Positions 53,060-61,109 of a DNA stretch of 64,000 bases are shown here, in pieces. The stretch comes from Fischerella sp. CENA71 (GTDB lineage Bacteria; Cyanobacteriota; Cyanobacteriia; Cyanobacteriales; Nostocaceae), in NCBI GenBank assembly GCA_024239075.1, contig JANBVI010000020.1, positions 1-64,000 of the forward strand. The letters are read 5' to 3'. The number at the start of each line of letters is the position of its first letter. Position 1 is the first letter of the stretch. Below the pieces are notes generated by a model that was not told the origin of the DNA, made no database searches, and saw only the letters and a list, made by a program, of their open reading frames with translations. Made by a program: the position numbers and the translations under genes.

Positions 53060-53926
53060 ATGGTAAGTTCAACTGCTGTACTACCTCCATTGATCGTGCT
53101 AGATCAACTTCTGCAAAACTGGTTATTAGAAGATATCGGTAGAGGCGATCGCACAACTCAGTCTCTTTTAAGTGAAAATACAATTCAAGGACAAGCCTAT
53201 TGGATAGCAAAAGCGCCTGGGGTAATTGCTGGTTTACCAATAGCGGCGAGAGTTTTTCAGCTTTTAAATCAAAAGGTCGAGTTTACCACATATGCAGCTG
53301 AAGGTGAATACTGTCAGCAAGGACAAACAATAGCACAGATGCATGGATCTTTAGATGCACTGTTAATGGGGGAACGAGTAGCACTGAATTTAGCGATGCG
53401 TTTAAGTGGAATTGCTACACTCACTCGTCAATATACAGATAAAATTTCAGACTTACCTACTAAATTTGTGGATACGCGTAAAACTACACCAGGTTTAAGA
53501 ATTTTGGAAAAGTATGCAACTCAAGTAGGAGGGGCGATCAATCATCGTATGGGATTGGATGATGCAGTAATGATCAAGGATAACCATATTACAGCAGCTG
53601 GAGGAATAAAAGAAGCTATTATTCAGATTCGAGAACGGATACCTTATCCATTGACGATTGAGGTAGAAACAGAAACTTTAGAACAGGTGCAAGAAGCTCT
53701 AAATAATAAAGCTGACATTATTATGTTGGACAATATGCCTCTAAATATGATGCGGGAGGCAGTGCAAATAATTCGCTCAGAAAATAGTAGAGTCAAAATA
53801 GAGGCTTCTGGCAATATTACCTTAGAGACAATTCGTCCTGTAGCAGAGACAGGTGTAGACTACATTTCTAGTAGTGCGCCAATTACACAGTCAAAATGGT
53901 TAGATTTGAGCATGAAGATTCAGTAA
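53060..53926 (+). CDS. nadC: Nicotinate-nucleotide diphosphorylase (carboxylating)
   Basis: NadC (quinolinate phosphoribosyltransferase) makes nicotinate mononucleotide in NAD synthesis. The protein has 288 residues. Motifs are EDIGRGDRTTQSL, LMGERVALNLAMRLSGIATL, VDTRKTTPGLRILEKYA, GGAINHRMGLDDAVMIKDNH and IEVETETLEQVQEAL with the final EASGNITLETIRPVAETGVD. All substrate-binding Arg/Lys/His positions are present. Start ATG 53060. No NAD genes are adjacent. Confidence 0.96.
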   Translation: MVSSTAVLPPLIVLDQLLQNWLLEDIGRGDRTTQSLLSENTIQGQAYWIAKAPGVIAGLPIAARVFQLLNQKVEFTTYAAEGEYCQQGQTIAQMHGSLDALLMGERVALNLAMRLSGIATLTRQYTDKISDLPTKFVDTRKTTPGLRILEKYATQVGGAINHRMGLDDAVMIKDNHITAAGGIKEAIIQIRERIPYPLTIEVETETLEQVQEALNNKADIIMLDNMPLNMMREAVQIIRSENSRVKIEASGNITLETIRPVAETGVDYISSSAPITQSKWLDLSMKIQ

Positions 53927-53934
53927 CGTATTAA

Positions 53935-53983
53935 GTTCGTAGTCAGCAATGCGCGTTCCTAAATGAGGACTTTAGTCCTCAAA
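53935..53983. repeat. Dispersed AGGACTTTAGTCCT repeat with insertion
   Basis: GTTCGTAGTCAGCAATGCGC, then GTTCCTAAATGAGGACTTTA and GTCCTCAAAAC: the usual flank (GTTCGTAGTC) is separated from the core GAGGACTTTAGTCCTC by about 20 extra bases. It lies just after nadC. Confidence 0.8.
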
Positions 53984-54111
53984 ACCTTTTGTTATTTGCA
54001 CTGTCTTACTTATGACTAGAGATGATTTAAAATCTATCCTGAGATGATTTGATGTAAAAGCGATCGCAAGTAAGCTTGCAAGACGAGGTATTATTTTACT
54101 TGCTAGCTTTT

Positions 54112-55410
54112 ATGGTAGATATTTATATTATTGACCTGCTGATCATTGGTCTGCTGTTGCTATTTGTAACTCTAGGCTCAGGTTGGATTGCACGTTTACC
54201 TCTATCTTTTGCCCTGATTTATCTGGTGGTTGGTATTCTTCTCGGCCCTTACGGATTTGGACTAATTCAACTACGCCGTGATGAGATTTTTAATGCTGAA
54301 TTACTAGAACGTATAGCTGAATTTGTAGTAATTATTTCTGTTTTTAGTTGCGGTTTAAAAATTGTTCGTCCCATCAGTTGGAAATCTTGGAATCTGACGA
54401 CACGCTTGATTGGTTTATTAATGCCAATTTCCATATTTGGGCTAGCAATTGTAGGGAAATTTTTTTTAGGAATGAATTGGGGAGAAGCAATTTTATTAGG
54501 AGCAATTCTTGCACCTACTGATCCAGTTTTAGCTTCCGAAGTTCAGCTAACTGATACACGCGATCAAGATGAATTACGTTTTGGTTTAACTTCCGAAGGT
54601 GGTTTAAATGATGCTTTAGCTTTTCCTTTTGTTTACTTTGGATTATATGCTTTAAAAGATAGCAATTGGAATAATTGGTTGAAATTCTGGATTAGTGTTG
54701 ATGTCATTTGGGCGATTGCTGCTGGCATAATTATGGGGTTTATTGTTGCGAAAGCTGTAGTCTGGATTGATAAAAAAATCCAAAAGCATCGTCGCCCTGA
54801 TGAATTAATGGAAGATTTTATTGCGATTAGTACTATTTTATTAACTTATTCATTAACAGAAATAGTTAATGGTTATGGTTTTCTAGCAGTATTTATCGCA
54901 GGACTAGTTGTTCAGCGCAGCTACAAAGATACAGAGAAAACTTTAGCAAAATTGGAATTTATCGAAAGATTAGAAAAGCTTCTAGAAGTAGGAACAATTT
55001 TATTACTAGGCTCAATATTATTATTTCAGCCAATCCTAAATTATGCTACCCAATCTTTAATAGTGATAGTTTTACTATTCTTTATCATTCGACCTCTAGG
55101 AGTCTGGTTAAGTACAATTGGTCATCGTTCACCGTCTATGCGTCGCCGCTTCTTACATCCCGGAAGTCGTTGGCTAATTGGTTGGTTTGGGATTCGTGGC
55201 GTTGGTTCTTTATATTATCTTGCTTATGCTTTTGGTAAGGGTTTAGAAGGTGAAGTTGCGGAGAATATTTCCTGGATTATTTACACTACTATTGTTGTTT
55301 CTGTAATTGTTCATGGCGTTAGTGCGACTCCTTTAATGAATCTATATGAACGCCATATTTCCGAACGCAAAGAAACTCATTCACCTTCAACAATTGATGA
55401 ATTTGAGTAA
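54112..55410 (+). CDS. CPA1-type sodium:proton antiporter
   Basis: The protein has about 432 residues from ATG 54112; TTG 54076 would add twelve. It has about 12 membrane helices. AIYLVVGILLGPYGFG-like N-terminal sequence (here LIYLVVGILLGPYGFG), GAILAPTDPVLASEVQL, LTSEGGLNDALAFPFVYFGL and GFLAVFIAGLVVQRSYKDTE match NhaP-family exchangers; the Asp in TDPVL and in NDALAFP are the ion-binding residues. The final GWFGIRGVGSLYYLAYAFGK is the usual arginine-containing helix. It exchanges Na+ for H+. Not linked to neighbours. Confidence 0.9.
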   Translation: MVDIYIIDLLIIGLLLLFVTLGSGWIARLPLSFALIYLVVGILLGPYGFGLIQLRRDEIFNAELLERIAEFVVIISVFSCGLKIVRPISWKSWNLTTRLIGLLMPISIFGLAIVGKFFLGMNWGEAILLGAILAPTDPVLASEVQLTDTRDQDELRFGLTSEGGLNDALAFPFVYFGLYALKDSNWNNWLKFWISVDVIWAIAAGIIMGFIVAKAVVWIDKKIQKHRRPDELMEDFIAISTILLTYSLTEIVNGYGFLAVFIAGLVVQRSYKDTEKTLAKLEFIERLEKLLEVGTILLLGSILLFQPILNYATQSLIVIVLLFFIIRPLGVWLSTIGHRSPSMRRRFLHPGSRWLIGWFGIRGVGSLYYLAYAFGKGLEGEVAENISWIIYTTIVVSVIVHGVSATPLMNLYERHISERKETHSPSTIDEFE

Positions 55411-55427
55411 TTTTTATTTTAGGAAAT

Positions 55428-56453
55428 TTAATATCTAATTCTAGGATCTATATAGGCATTTAAAATGTCAATCAAAATGCTTGCCCCCACAACAATCGTG
55501 CCAAAAAATACCATTATTCCTTGAACTGTGGGATAATCTCGCTCTGAAATTCCTTGATATAATCTATTTGCTAATCCTGGCCAAGAAAATGTAACTTCAG
55601 TCAAAATTGCTCCACCCAACAAAGAAGCAAAAGTTAATCCTAAAACAGTGATCACTGGAATTAAAGCATTCTTAAAAGCATGAGAAAGTAAGATTTTATT
55701 CTCAGGAATACCTCTGGCTCTAGCAGCTTCTACATAATCTGCTTGCATAGTTTGCTTTAAATTGACACGTACAATTCGCTCAAAAATTCCACTGAGTAAA
55801 ATTCCCAAAGTACAACAAGGAAGAATCAGATATTGCACAGCAGTAAAGAATTGCGTGAAGTTACCTTTTAAAAGACTATCAATGCTATATAAACCTGTAA
55901 TAGTATCTGGTGCGGTAAGAGTTGCAGGGTAACGTGTTCCTAAAGGTAATATATCTAATTGAACAGCAAAAATTAATTGTAAAATCATTCCTGCCCAAAA
56001 TATCGGTAGTGCATAGGTAATAATTCCAAATAATCTTCCTCCGACATCTAAAGCTGTACCAGGACGAGAAGCAGAAATCACACCAACCGCAATACCAACA
56101 ATCAGGGCGATCGCAATACCATATATTGCTAATTCAGCTGTGGCTGGGAAATATTGCCAAATAATATCCCAAACTTGTTGTCCACGACTGGAAATAGATT
56201 TACCCATATCAAAACGTAGTAAATCGCCTATATACTTTAAGTACTGTAACCACAAGGGTAAATTTAAACCTAGCTGTTTTCGCATTTCTTCTTTAACACT
56301 TTCTGGCGCCCGCGCCCCCAAAATTGCATCAACGGGATCTCCAGGTGTTGCTCTGAGTAAAAGAAATACAATTGTGATAATTGTTAACAACTGAAGCGGA
56401 GCTAATAATAAACGAGTAGTGATGTAATATGTTAAAGCTTTAGAACGGGACAT
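55428..56453 (-). CDS. ABC transporter permease (DppB/OppB type)
   Basis: The protein has 341 residues from ATG 56453; the upstream 21 codons come from heptamer repeats and are excluded. Six membrane helices are arranged as in dipeptide/oligopeptide/nickel permeases: LLLAPLQLLTIITIVFLLLR, RATPGDPVDAILG, LGLNLPLWLQYLKYIGDLLR, and the ATPase-contact loop VEAARARGIPENKILLSHAF. It ends LIDILNAYIDPRIRY, the conserved family end. No partner permease, ATPase or binding protein lies beside it here. Confidence 0.9.
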   Translation of the reverse strand: MSRSKALTYYITTRLLLAPLQLLTIITIVFLLLRATPGDPVDAILGARAPESVKEEMRKQLGLNLPLWLQYLKYIGDLLRFDMGKSISSRGQQVWDIIWQYFPATAELAIYGIAIALIVGIAVGVISASRPGTALDVGGRLFGIITYALPIFWAGMILQLIFAVQLDILPLGTRYPATLTAPDTITGLYSIDSLLKGNFTQFFTAVQYLILPCCTLGILLSGIFERIVRVNLKQTMQADYVEAARARGIPENKILLSHAFKNALIPVITVLGLTFASLLGGAILTEVTFSWPGLANRLYQGISERDYPTVQGIMVFFGTIVVGASILIDILNAYIDPRIRY

Positions 56454-56456
56454 GAT

Positions 56457-56505
56457 AATTTGGGTAATTGGTAATTGGTAATTGGTAATTGGTAATGGGT
56501 AATTG
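56457..56505. repeat. GGTAATT heptamer repeat
   Basis: About five consecutive GGTAATT units (56462-56496), in places GGTAATG. This short tandem repeat extends the permease reading frame upstream of its true start. Confidence 0.8.
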
Positions 56506-56550
56506 TAATGTTCCAAGTTTGAAAGTACAATAGCTTGGGAGTAATCAACT

Positions 56551-57531
56551 ATGAGATTCTACAGGCATTTAGCTACTGTTGTATTAACAATAGCTACAGT
56601 AATAGCGATCGCATTTATTCATACATTTGCTTTGGCATTTCCAGAACACGAAGTTGATGCAATTGCGTCTCAGACCACGGTCTTAATTGCACCAGCATTA
56701 CAAGAAGGGGATATAAAGGCACGCAGGGAATGGGACCCCGGTTCTGGGGTGGTTATAGCACGCAAAGGTAAAACTTATTACGCACTCACAGCACTCCATG
56801 TTGTGCAAACTAAAGGATTTTATGGAGTACGCACCAGTGACGGAAAAGTACACTTAGTAGAACACAACGAAGATAATTCCAGCATTCAAGCTTTAGGTAG
56901 GGAAGAGGGAGAACTAAGAACAAAAGTTAAAGGTTTTGATTTAGCGCTAGTCAAATTTGAGAGTGAACACGATTATCCTGTTGCTTCTTTAGGAAATTCT
57001 GAAAAGCTGAGAAGTAAAGATGTATTATATGTTTCTGGTTGGCCTGTACCCCAAAATCAAACTCCTCGCCGAGAAAGGGTTACAGAAGTCACATCATTAA
57101 ATCAAATTAATTCTCAACCTCATTCTGAAGGCGGCTATAGTTTAGCTTACAACGTTCAAACTCGTCAGGGGATGGATGGTGGCCCAGTATTTAGTCAAAA
57201 TGGACAAGTTGTTGCTATTCACCAAAGCGATCGCTCAAATGAACATGGATATTGCCTTGAGCGAAAACTGAGCGGAAATAATAGTTGTGGTTTGCAAATA
57301 AGTCATATATTACAAGCGATCGAAGCAGAGGATATGCGTGTGAGCTTTGATCGCGGCTCGATAGATTCAAAATTGATTGCGCGAGGAATACAAAACAAAT
57401 CAACAGCAGATGTAATTCCAGATGTCTACAAGTTGTTTACCTTTGATTTAGATGCAATGTTGAGAAATAAACCTTCTTTAGGATGTGGGAGTCTCTTACT
57501 AGGGGATAAATGTCCAACCAGACGGATGTAG
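56551..57531 (+). CDS. Trypsin-like protease homologue with catalytic Ser replaced by Asp
   Basis: The protein has 326 residues. An N-terminal signal/anchor (LATVVLTIATVIAIAFIHTF) leads to a chymotrypsin fold. His83 (LTALHVV) and Asp130 (GFDLALVKF) of the triad are present, but the nucleophile motif reads RQGMDGGPVF: residue 209 is Asp (GAT at 57175) where the three related proteins in this window have Ser in GMSGGP. It is therefore probably inactive as a protease. The C-terminal ~75 residues are helical. It is the first of four co-directional exported proteins (56551-61012). Confidence 0.85.
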   Translation: MRFYRHLATVVLTIATVIAIAFIHTFALAFPEHEVDAIASQTTVLIAPALQEGDIKARREWDPGSGVVIARKGKTYYALTALHVVQTKGFYGVRTSDGKVHLVEHNEDNSSIQALGREEGELRTKVKGFDLALVKFESEHDYPVASLGNSEKLRSKDVLYVSGWPVPQNQTPRRERVTEVTSLNQINSQPHSEGGYSLAYNVQTRQGMDGGPVFSQNGQVVAIHQSDRSNEHGYCLERKLSGNNSCGLQISHILQAIEAEDMRVSFDRGSIDSKLIARGIQNKSTADVIPDVYKLFTFDLDAMLRNKPSLGCGSLLLGDKCPTRRM

Positions 57532-57681
57532 GGAGTGTTTAAGGGTAAAAGTCAAAATCCAACATTCCTTGACAAGGGTTATTAAGAAAATTAACAAAAA
57601 TGAATGCTTTTCTTAAAAAAATAGTAAGTACTCTGAAGATATACTGAAATTAGAAATATGCTTATCATAATTTAGGATAAA

Positions 57682-58263
57682 ATGAACATGAAATTCAGTT
57701 TATTTGTCCAAGTTCTAAGTGCAATAGCAATCACACTAAGTTCTACTGCAATTAACGTTCAGCCCACCTATGCTCAAAGAAGTAAATTTTTCTGTGGTAT
57801 GAGCAGGGGTAATCCAGCAACCATTGTGAACACCGATAGGGGCAATAAACCAATAATTAGCTGGGTTGATACGGCTTTCCCCCCACCTTGGACACCTTGG
57901 CAACGCTGTGAAGCAATATCTGATCGGTTTAATCGATTTTATGAGAACGGCACACTGAAATTTATCAGAGCGGGAGAACTCAAGCGACAACCTGTGCTGT
58001 GTGTTGCTAGCTACAGTGGTGGCCCTTGTTTGCCTAATGGAGTATTAGTCACTCTGAAACCAGGAACAAACCCCCAGCTGATTCTATATCGATTGCTGAA
58101 TAAATCAGTTGGTGGTGGTGGCAGAATCATTGAACTGACAGATAACAACAACAACTTGATTTCCAACGTTGATAATACTTCCTATCTTGATGTACAAAAG
58201 TTGATCGGTGAGGAAAAAGAATTAGGACAATGCCCATCCGGACAACCCACGTGGGAATGTTGA
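57682..58263 (+). CDS. COP23 domain-containing protein
   Basis: COP23 (circadian oscillating polypeptide) proteins are small secreted cyanobacterial proteins. This 193-residue one has a Sec signal peptide (LSAIAITLSSTAINVQPTYA), then FFCGMSRGNPATIVNTDRGN, PWTPWQRCEAISDRFNRFYE, IRAGELKRQPVLCVA and GGPCLPNGVLVTLKPGTNP, which match the family, including four conserved cysteines probably forming disulfides. It sits between two trypsin-fold genes (150 bases after the first, 22 before the second), suggesting shared expression. Biochemical role unknown. Confidence 0.88.
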   Translation: MNMKFSLFVQVLSAIAITLSSTAINVQPTYAQRSKFFCGMSRGNPATIVNTDRGNKPIISWVDTAFPPPWTPWQRCEAISDRFNRFYENGTLKFIRAGELKRQPVLCVASYSGGPCLPNGVLVTLKPGTNPQLILYRLLNKSVGGGGRIIELTDNNNNLISNVDNTSYLDVQKLIGEEKELGQCPSGQPTWEC

Positions 58264-58285
58264 GGAAATCGTAAGGTAAACCAAC

Positions 58286-59149
58286 ATGGATTGGCGCTTC
58301 TTAATTATGGTTGCCTGTATTGGGGGTTTATCAATTCTGTTACCAGCATTAGCACCACTAAGTTCTAAAGTTATAGTTGAACAACCCTCAAGTCAAGGTT
58401 CGACAAAAGAACTACAGCATTTAGCTCAGTCTATTACAGTCAAAGTCCTTGCGGGAGGATTTTTAGGTTCTGGAATTCTAATTAAAGAACAAGATTCTGT
58501 TTATACTGTAGTGACTAATGCCCACGTACTGATCTCAGGAGATCCTCCCTATAGAATTCAAACACCTGATGGTCGTGTATATAAAGCTAAACTTCCCAAT
58601 CAGGTACAAAAATTAGATGCAACTTCTTTGAAGAGCAAGGATTTAGCGGTTTTACAGTTTTACAGTCCTATTACCAGATATACTGTAGCATCCCTTGGTT
58701 CGGCATCAAGTTTGGGTGTGGGGAGTCAAGTGTTTGCCGCCGGATTTCCATTTAATGTTGAGGGAACCGAGGATGTAGGGTTTGTTTTCAAAATCGGTAA
58801 GGTTTCCTGGGTTTTAGACAAAGCCTTAGAAGGTGGCTATCGTATTGGGTATACCAATGATATTCAAAAGGGTATGAGTGGGGGGCCGTTACTAAATCAG
58901 CAAGGAAAAGTAGTGGCTATTAATGGAATACATGCGGAACCTCTCTGGGGCGAGCCTTATACTTATCAAGATGGAACCGAGCCAGAAGCATCCCTACGAA
59001 AACAAATGAGTAGGTATAGTTGGGGTATTCCGATTGAAATGTTTGTGGAATTAGTGTCACCATCTTTGATAGATTGTAACTCCAGATTTTCACTCACCCA
59101 TAAATGCGATCGCAAGCAAGTGGTCTATCGCATTAATTATCAAAGGTAA
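58286..59149 (+). CDS. Trypsin-like serine protease
   Basis: The protein has 287 residues. An N-terminal hydrophobic segment (FLIMVACIGGLSILLPALAP) directs export. The triad is complete: His80 in VVTNAHVL, Asp119 in SKDLAVLQF and Ser198 in QKGMSGGPLL. It has a single protease domain without PDZ or TPR; the end carries two cysteines. It is 22 bases after the COP23 gene, likely on the same transcript. It could process COP23 or the neighbouring proteins, but that is a guess from position. Confidence 0.9.
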   Translation: MDWRFLIMVACIGGLSILLPALAPLSSKVIVEQPSSQGSTKELQHLAQSITVKVLAGGFLGSGILIKEQDSVYTVVTNAHVLISGDPPYRIQTPDGRVYKAKLPNQVQKLDATSLKSKDLAVLQFYSPITRYTVASLGSASSLGVGSQVFAAGFPFNVEGTEDVGFVFKIGKVSWVLDKALEGGYRIGYTNDIQKGMSGGPLLNQQGKVVAINGIHAEPLWGEPYTYQDGTEPEASLRKQMSRYSWGIPIEMFVELVSPSLIDCNSRFSLTHKCDRKQVVYRINYQR

Positions 59150-59153
59150 ATTT

Positions 59154-59182
59154 GTTCGTAGTCAGGACTTTAGTCCTCTAAA
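59154..59182. repeat. Dispersed AGGACTTTAGTCCT repeat, short copy
   Basis: GTTCGTAGTCAGGACTTTAG, then TCCTCTAAA, between two protease genes. It is a shorter copy of the family, lacking the right flank. Confidence 0.8.
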
Positions 59183-59281
59183 TTATTGAAATCGGTATTG
59201 AGAATTGATGATTAGGAACCAAGCCATATTTTTCCCGATCACCTATCCCCAATCACCTATCCCCTTTTTAGAAGTTTGAAA

Positions 59282-61012
59282 ATGAAGTGTTCTTATGCTA
59301 TCCCGGCAGCGCTATTTGGTGCAGCCATCGTGTTAATACAGCCTCAATTAACCGTAGCATTATCTCCCAAACAGGTTAGTGATATTGCTAAACAATTTAC
59401 CGTTCGCATAGATGGAGAAGGTATTGGCTCAGGGATAATTTTTGAACGCAAGGGAGATAAATATTTTGTTCTGACTAATCGCCATGTTGTGTACAAAGAT
59501 GGGAGATACGAAATCCTCGCGCCAGATGGCGATCGCTATCCAGTCTACTATAGCCAAGAATTGCCCGGTTTGGATTTGGCGGTATTAGAGTTCATAAGTC
59601 CGAAAGATTACAGCACTGCCAAGTTTGGTAACTCTGATCAATTAACAGAGGGAATGACTGTTTATGCCGTGGGTTGGGCTAAGATACCAGGGTTGGATCA
59701 ACCCACTTACCAGTTTACTAAGGGAGACATTCGCAGTCGTTTGCAAAAACCAGATGAAGGTTATGCTCTAGTTTATGACAACGAGGCAATACCAGGGATG
59801 AGTGGCGGCCCTTTACTAGATGAAAATGGTTTGGTAGTGGGTATTAATGGGCGAGCCACCGTTCCCGATACTTCTACAGGAACTGTTTTACGATTGGGAA
59901 TTCCTGTAAATATATTTGTAGCTGCTAAAGGCAATTTGAGAACGCCAACTACTCAACAACCAACTACTCAACAACCAACTACTCAACAACCAACTACTCA
60001 ACAACCAATTACTCAACAACCAACTACTCAACAACCAACTACTCAACAACCAACTACCAACAATCAACCACCAAAAATCAACCACCAACGATCAACCAGA
60101 ACAGCAACGCGAAGTGGTAAACAACAACTAAGTGCCGAAAGTTTGATCAGCTTAGGTGGAGCTAAAGCCCAAAAAGGAGACTATCAAGGAGCGATAGCCG
60201 CCTATGAAGAAGCTTTACAGATTAATCCGAGTCATCCTGATGCTTACTTTCAAAGGGCTGTCGCTTACTACGATCTCAAGAATTATCAAGCAGCATTTGA
60301 GGATTTAAACCAAGTTGTTCGTCTAACTCCTAATAGTTCTGTTGCTTACATGAACCGGGGGTTAACTCAGGATCTCCTGCAAAGAAATCAGGAAGCTATT
60401 AGAGATTACAGTAAAGCTATTAACCTTAATCCTAATTATGCAGCAGCTTACTTAAATCGAGGAGCTATCAAAAATGAACTCCAAGATTATCAAGGAGGAT
60501 TATCTGATTTAAATCAAGCAATTAACCTCAAACTAGACTATGCTCTTGCTTACTTAAATCGGGGTGATTCTTACATTGGTCTTAAAGATTATAAAAGAGC
60601 GATCGCTGATTTAGACGAAGCGATTAAACTACAACCTAACAATGCTCTTGCCTACTCCAGACGGGGTTTTGCCTACAGACAACTCCAAGAATATAAAAAA
60701 GCAGCCTTGGATTATAACATGGCGATCGGCATTCAACCAGACTTCGCTTCTGCCTATTTTGGCAGGGCTTTTGTCCGTCGTAGACTGCAAGATAATCAAG
60801 GCGCCCTTGCCGATTACACCAAGCTAATTAGTCTCAGTCCAGAATTTGCAGAAGCTTACTACAATCGTGGTCTAATCTATGAGGATTTAGGAGATAGTAA
60901 AAAAGCTATTGTAGATTTTCAAAAAGCAGCAAATCTATATCAACGACAAAACAAAAGCGAATATTACCAAGACGCTATTCAAAGAATTAGAGAACTAAAA
61001 ACTAAAAACTAA
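59282..61012 (+). CDS. Trypsin-like protease with TTQQP linker and TPR array
   Basis: The protein has 576 residues from ATG 59282; a TTG 6 bases earlier is less likely. A signal peptide (IPAALFGAAIVLIQPQLTVA) precedes the protease domain with His68 (LTNRHVV), Asp98 (GLDLAVLEF) and Ser174 (IPGMSGGPLL). A linker of about eight TTQQP pentapeptides (from 59949 to 60057, a 15-base DNA repeat) connects to about eight TPRs (from ~60145 on, for example GDYQGAIAAYEEALQINPSH). The domain order equals that of 50850-52871 apart from the linker. It ends the protease/COP23 run. Confidence 0.9.
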   Translation: MKCSYAIPAALFGAAIVLIQPQLTVALSPKQVSDIAKQFTVRIDGEGIGSGIIFERKGDKYFVLTNRHVVYKDGRYEILAPDGDRYPVYYSQELPGLDLAVLEFISPKDYSTAKFGNSDQLTEGMTVYAVGWAKIPGLDQPTYQFTKGDIRSRLQKPDEGYALVYDNEAIPGMSGGPLLDENGLVVGINGRATVPDTSTGTVLRLGIPVNIFVAAKGNLRTPTTQQPTTQQPTTQQPTTQQPITQQPTTQQPTTQQPTTNNQPPKINHQRSTRTATRSGKQQLSAESLISLGGAKAQKGDYQGAIAAYEEALQINPSHPDAYFQRAVAYYDLKNYQAAFEDLNQVVRLTPNSSVAYMNRGLTQDLLQRNQEAIRDYSKAINLNPNYAAAYLNRGAIKNELQDYQGGLSDLNQAINLKLDYALAYLNRGDSYIGLKDYKRAIADLDEAIKLQPNNALAYSRRGFAYRQLQEYKKAALDYNMAIGIQPDFASAYFGRAFVRRRLQDNQGALADYTKLISLSPEFAEAYYNRGLIYEDLGDSKKAIVDFQKAANLYQRQNKSEYYQDAIQRIRELKTKN

Positions 61013-61109
61013 AAAATTAGTTAAAATGTAAAATACAAAAATACCTTGTTTATTGATAGATAATAAATATTTGTAGATACTTGTATCAAAGCAAATTAAT
61101 CTCAAAAAA

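Noticed and set aside
59949-60057. Short regular repeats resembling a CRISPR array
   Set aside because: They are in-frame codons of a TTQQP linker inside a protease-TPR gene.
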